Part shown: in pieces, positions 6,208 to 7,199 of the stretch
Layout: each line of letters opens with the position of its first letter
Position numbering within the stretch: the first letter of the stretch is position 1
Source: JAENVT01 sp031373785
GTDB taxonomy: Bacteria > Actinomycetota > Acidimicrobiia > Acidimicrobiales > Ilumatobacteraceae
Direction of reading: 5' to 3'
DNA length: 7,199 nt
Assembly: GCA_031373785.1 (NCBI GenBank)
Contig: JANMNE010000306.1
Span: 1 to 7,199 of the forward strand
Translations under genes and position numbers: made by a program
Notes under the pieces: generated by a model
Told to the model about the DNA's origin: nothing
The model's input: the letters and a program-made list of their open reading frames with translations, nothing else
The model's database searches: none

Positions 6208-6413
6208 TCAGCGGCCGTTGGTTCGTCGTCGGTGGGCCCAGTGGAGATTTCGCTTTCGTCAGGCATGGACCCAGTATGCCCGCATCGGCTAGTCGATCGA
6301 ACCGGGTTGCGAGATCTACAGCGTCGGCTGGCCGGTCGCCGAAGCAATCAGGTCGAAGTCGGCGTCGTGGTGCAGCACCGTCAGCCCCGCCAACTCGGCC
6401 TGCGCAGCAATGA
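5943..6413 (+). pseudogene. nuoA: Truncated, chimeric nuoA copy
   Basis: The first 88 residues are identical to the intact NuoA encoded at 6494-6859, covering membrane segments one (about 10-32) and two (about 60-84), the loop with YESGVDPVGDG (45-55) and FDVEAVFIFPWA (73-84). After TQLE the frame enters a copy of the EF-hand gene read backwards and then the vapC remnant read backwards. This adds 68 unrelated, Ser/Arg-rich residues before a TGA at 6411-6413, 156 residues in all. The third membrane helix needed in complex I is lost, so normal function is unlikely. Promoter and start are intact, so a two-helix membrane chimera could still be made. The eight coding differences from the intact copy are all synonymous, indicating past selection. 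Confidence 0.85.
6198..6289 (-). pseudogene. 5' fragment of the EF-hand gene (block A, right copy)
   Basis: A second copy of the start of the EF-hand gene, with its ATG at 6264-6266 and the -10-like CATACT (6273-6278). It encodes MPDESEISTGPTDDEPTAAE and then LEL, matching the intact protein apart from V7I and E19A. The EF-hand loop and C-terminus are missing. The frame then continues antisense through the truncated nuoA to about 6000, giving a hypothetical 88-residue chimera that is probably meaningless. Two of its few substitutions change amino acids, unlike the nuoA copies. Confidence 0.8.
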
Positions 6414-6430
6414 CCAGGTCCGGCAGCGGC
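6289..6430 (-). pseudogene. C-terminal remnant of a VapC-type PIN-domain toxin
   Basis: Read on the minus strand from about 6429, the frame gives LPDLVIAAQAELAGL, then TVLHHDADFDLIASATGQPTL, an amber codon (TAG, 6316-6318), then ISQPGSID and a TAG stop (6289-6291). The pattern PDLxIAA...LTVLHxDxDFDxIAxxTGQP, followed by W and a GSID-like end, is the typical C-terminus of VapC ribonuclease toxins. The two Asp clusters would be the last metal-binding residues of the PIN active site. The amber stands exactly where Trp is expected, one base from TGG. About two thirds of the toxin and any VapB antitoxin are missing, so it is inactive. It fills the spacer between the two duplicated blocks almost to the base. 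Confidence 0.75.
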
Positions 6431-6758
6431 TGACAGACAGAACGCGCCGCGCTTTTGCGGTGCCATTCACGCCGCGTAGTAGCGTCGGCCGCGATGTCGG
6501 ACTTCTTGCGCGACTACCTCACGGTCGTCTGGTTCGGGGCGATCGCCCTGCTATTGGCCGGATTGTTGTTGGGCATCTCGGCACTGGTGCGGCCCAACAA
6601 GCCGTCGGTCGAGAAGCTGACCGCCTACGAGAGTGGCGTCGACCCCGTTGGCGACGGCTGGTCGCAGAGCCAGGTCCGCTACTACATCTTCGCCCTGCTG
6701 TTCGTGGTGTTCGACGTCGAGGCAGTGTTCATCTTCCCGTGGGCCACCCAACTCGAGC
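6431..6758. repeat. Duplicated block C, right copy (nuoA promoter and 5' coding)
   Basis: Partner of 5880-6207 at an offset of 551 bp, without gaps. Its left edge meets the vapC remnant directly. Its right edge is the codon after Glu88 of the intact nuoA, which simply continues. Confidence 0.92.
6455..6485 (+). promoter_or_regulatory. Candidate promoter of the nuo operon
   Basis: TTGCGG (6455-6460) and TAGCGT (6480-6485) repeat the arrangement before the truncated copy. The -10-like site ends 8 nt before the ATG at 6494, and no ribosome binding site is visible. Transcription is therefore expected to start at or next to the nuoA start codon. Read-through from the left promoter could add to it. 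Confidence 0.4.
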
Positions 6759-6859
6759 GATATGCCGGGTTCGGTCTCGCCGAGATGGGAATCTTTGTGC
6801 TCGTCTTGCTCCTTGGCCTCGTGTACGCGTGGCGCAAGGGCGTGTTGCGTTGGGTATGA
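6494..6859 (+). CDS. nuoA: NADH-quinone oxidoreductase subunit A
   Basis: A 121-residue small membrane subunit of respiratory complex I (ND3 homologue), lying at the junction of the membrane arm and the quinone-binding peripheral arm. Three membrane helices are visible at about 10-32, 60-84 and 92-113. The loop after helix one carries YESGVDPVGDG (45-55), and helix two carries FALLFVVFDVEAVFIFPWA (66-84) with the conserved acidic DVE. Length is usual. The ATG was chosen because the family start matches, and a -10-like TAGCGT lies 8 nt upstream; there is no Shine-Dalgarno site. The stop is followed after 4 nt by nuoB, as in a standard nuo operon. A truncated duplicate of its promoter and first 88 codons lies 551 bp upstream. 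Confidence 0.95.
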   Translation: MSDFLRDYLTVVWFGAIALLLAGLLLGISALVRPNKPSVEKLTAYESGVDPVGDGWSQSQVRYYIFALLFVVFDVEAVFIFPWATQLERYAGFGLAEMGIFVLVLLLGLVYAWRKGVLRWV

Positions 6860-6863
6860 CCAC

Positions 6864-7199
6864 ATGGGATTCGTAGACAAGGGGCGCATGCCCAAACCGC
6901 TGACGTCGCTGTTCAACCTCGGCCGGTCGTACAGCCTGTGGGTGTACCAGTGGGGTCTGGCCTGCTGCGCGATCGAGATGGGCGCGGCCTTCGGATCACC
7001 GCGCTACGACGTCATGCGCCTCGGTGTGATCCCGTTGCCGGCGAGCCCGCGCCAAGCCGACCTCGTCGTCGTCTCGGGTACGGTCACCGACAAGATGGCC
7101 CCTGCTGTCAAGCGCCTGTACGAGCAGATGCCCGAGCCGAAGTACGTGATCTCGATGGGTTCATGCGCGAACTGCGGCGGGCCCTATTGGGACAGCTAC
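6864..7199 (+). CDS. nuoB: NADH-quinone oxidoreductase subunit B (5' part)
   Basis: The first 112 residues of the complex I subunit that carries iron-sulphur cluster N2, the last electron carrier before quinone; the gene runs off the window edge. GLACCAIEM (31-39) holds the adjacent Cys ligands C34 and C35. PRYDVMRLG, SPRQADLVVVSGTVTDKMAP and RLYEQMPEPKYVISMGSCANCGGPYWDSY give a clear family match; C101 is the third ligand, and the fourth (in a PGCPP motif) lies beyond the window. C104 is an extra cysteine where Ser is common. The ATG at 6864 follows the nuoA stop by 4 nt, so translation is probably coupled. An internal ATG at 6888 is a weaker alternative. It is soluble and sits at the membrane interface of the complex. 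Confidence 0.95.
   Translation, partial: MGFVDKGRMPKPLTSLFNLGRSYSLWVYQWGLACCAIEMGAAFGSPRYDVMRLGVIPLPASPRQADLVVVSGTVTDKMAPAVKRLYEQMPEPKYVISMGSCANCGGPYWDSY

Noticed and set aside
5339..6292. 317-codon plus-strand open frame across the EF-hand gene and the truncated nuoA
   Set aside because: It lies antisense to the EF-hand gene and out of frame with nuoA, has Arg-rich content and crosses the duplication junction; it carries no domain.
1684..6442. 11-mer GACAGACAGAA shared by 1684-1694 and 6432-6442
   Set aside because: Similarity does not extend beyond the 11-mer in either direction; one site flanks a terminator and the other the nuoA promoter, so chance is the simplest explanation.
5880..6758. 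Insertion sequence as the cause of the duplication
   Set aside because: No transposase fragment, terminal inverted repeats or target-site duplication can be seen at the block edges; only CTCGAGC microhomology is present.

Overview
This is a high-GC actinobacterial chromosome segment. Codon use is dominated by G/C third positions, GTG starts are common, and several genes appear to lack a Shine-Dalgarno leader. The protein types would fit an acidimicrobial (Ilumatobacter-like) genome, but that assignment is an inference and I could not test it.

Left part (1-4603) is an accessory metabolic block. It holds an APC-superfamily amino acid/choline-type permease (+), a strong terminator hairpin, a PPOX-fold F420/flavin-type oxidoreductase (+), a choline/ethanolamine-kinase-like phosphotransferase (-) and an FGGY carbohydrate kinase (+). 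The oxidoreductase and phosphotransferase are convergent and share a palindrome holding both stop codons. The two kinases are divergent across 33 bp. Uptake plus two kinases suggests import and phosphorylation of a small amino alcohol, polyol or sugar, but the substrate is not determined.

Middle part (4604-5605) holds a frameshifted gene for a secreted Calx-beta/Ig-like protein and, on the minus strand, a small acidic protein with one EF-hand-like loop.

Right part (5606-7199) is the start of the respiratory complex I operon: nuoA (+), then nuoB (+), which runs off the window. Just upstream lies the most unusual structure here, a rearranged partial tandem duplication. The block [5' end of the EF-hand gene - spacer - nuoA promoter and 5' coding region] is present twice. 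The left copy joins nuoA codon 88 to the EF-hand gene through a short CTCGAGC microhomology, giving a truncated, chimeric NuoA. The two nuoA copies differ at about 4% of positions, and all eight coding differences are synonymous. The two spacers are unrelated. The left one carries a 52-bp tandem repeat and a small inverted repeat. The right one is almost exactly the C-terminal end of a VapC-type PIN-domain toxin gene on the minus strand, broken by an amber codon where a Trp is expected. The locus therefore records at least one duplication and one or more replacements or deletions involving a toxin-antitoxin remnant directly in front of an essential-type respiratory operon.
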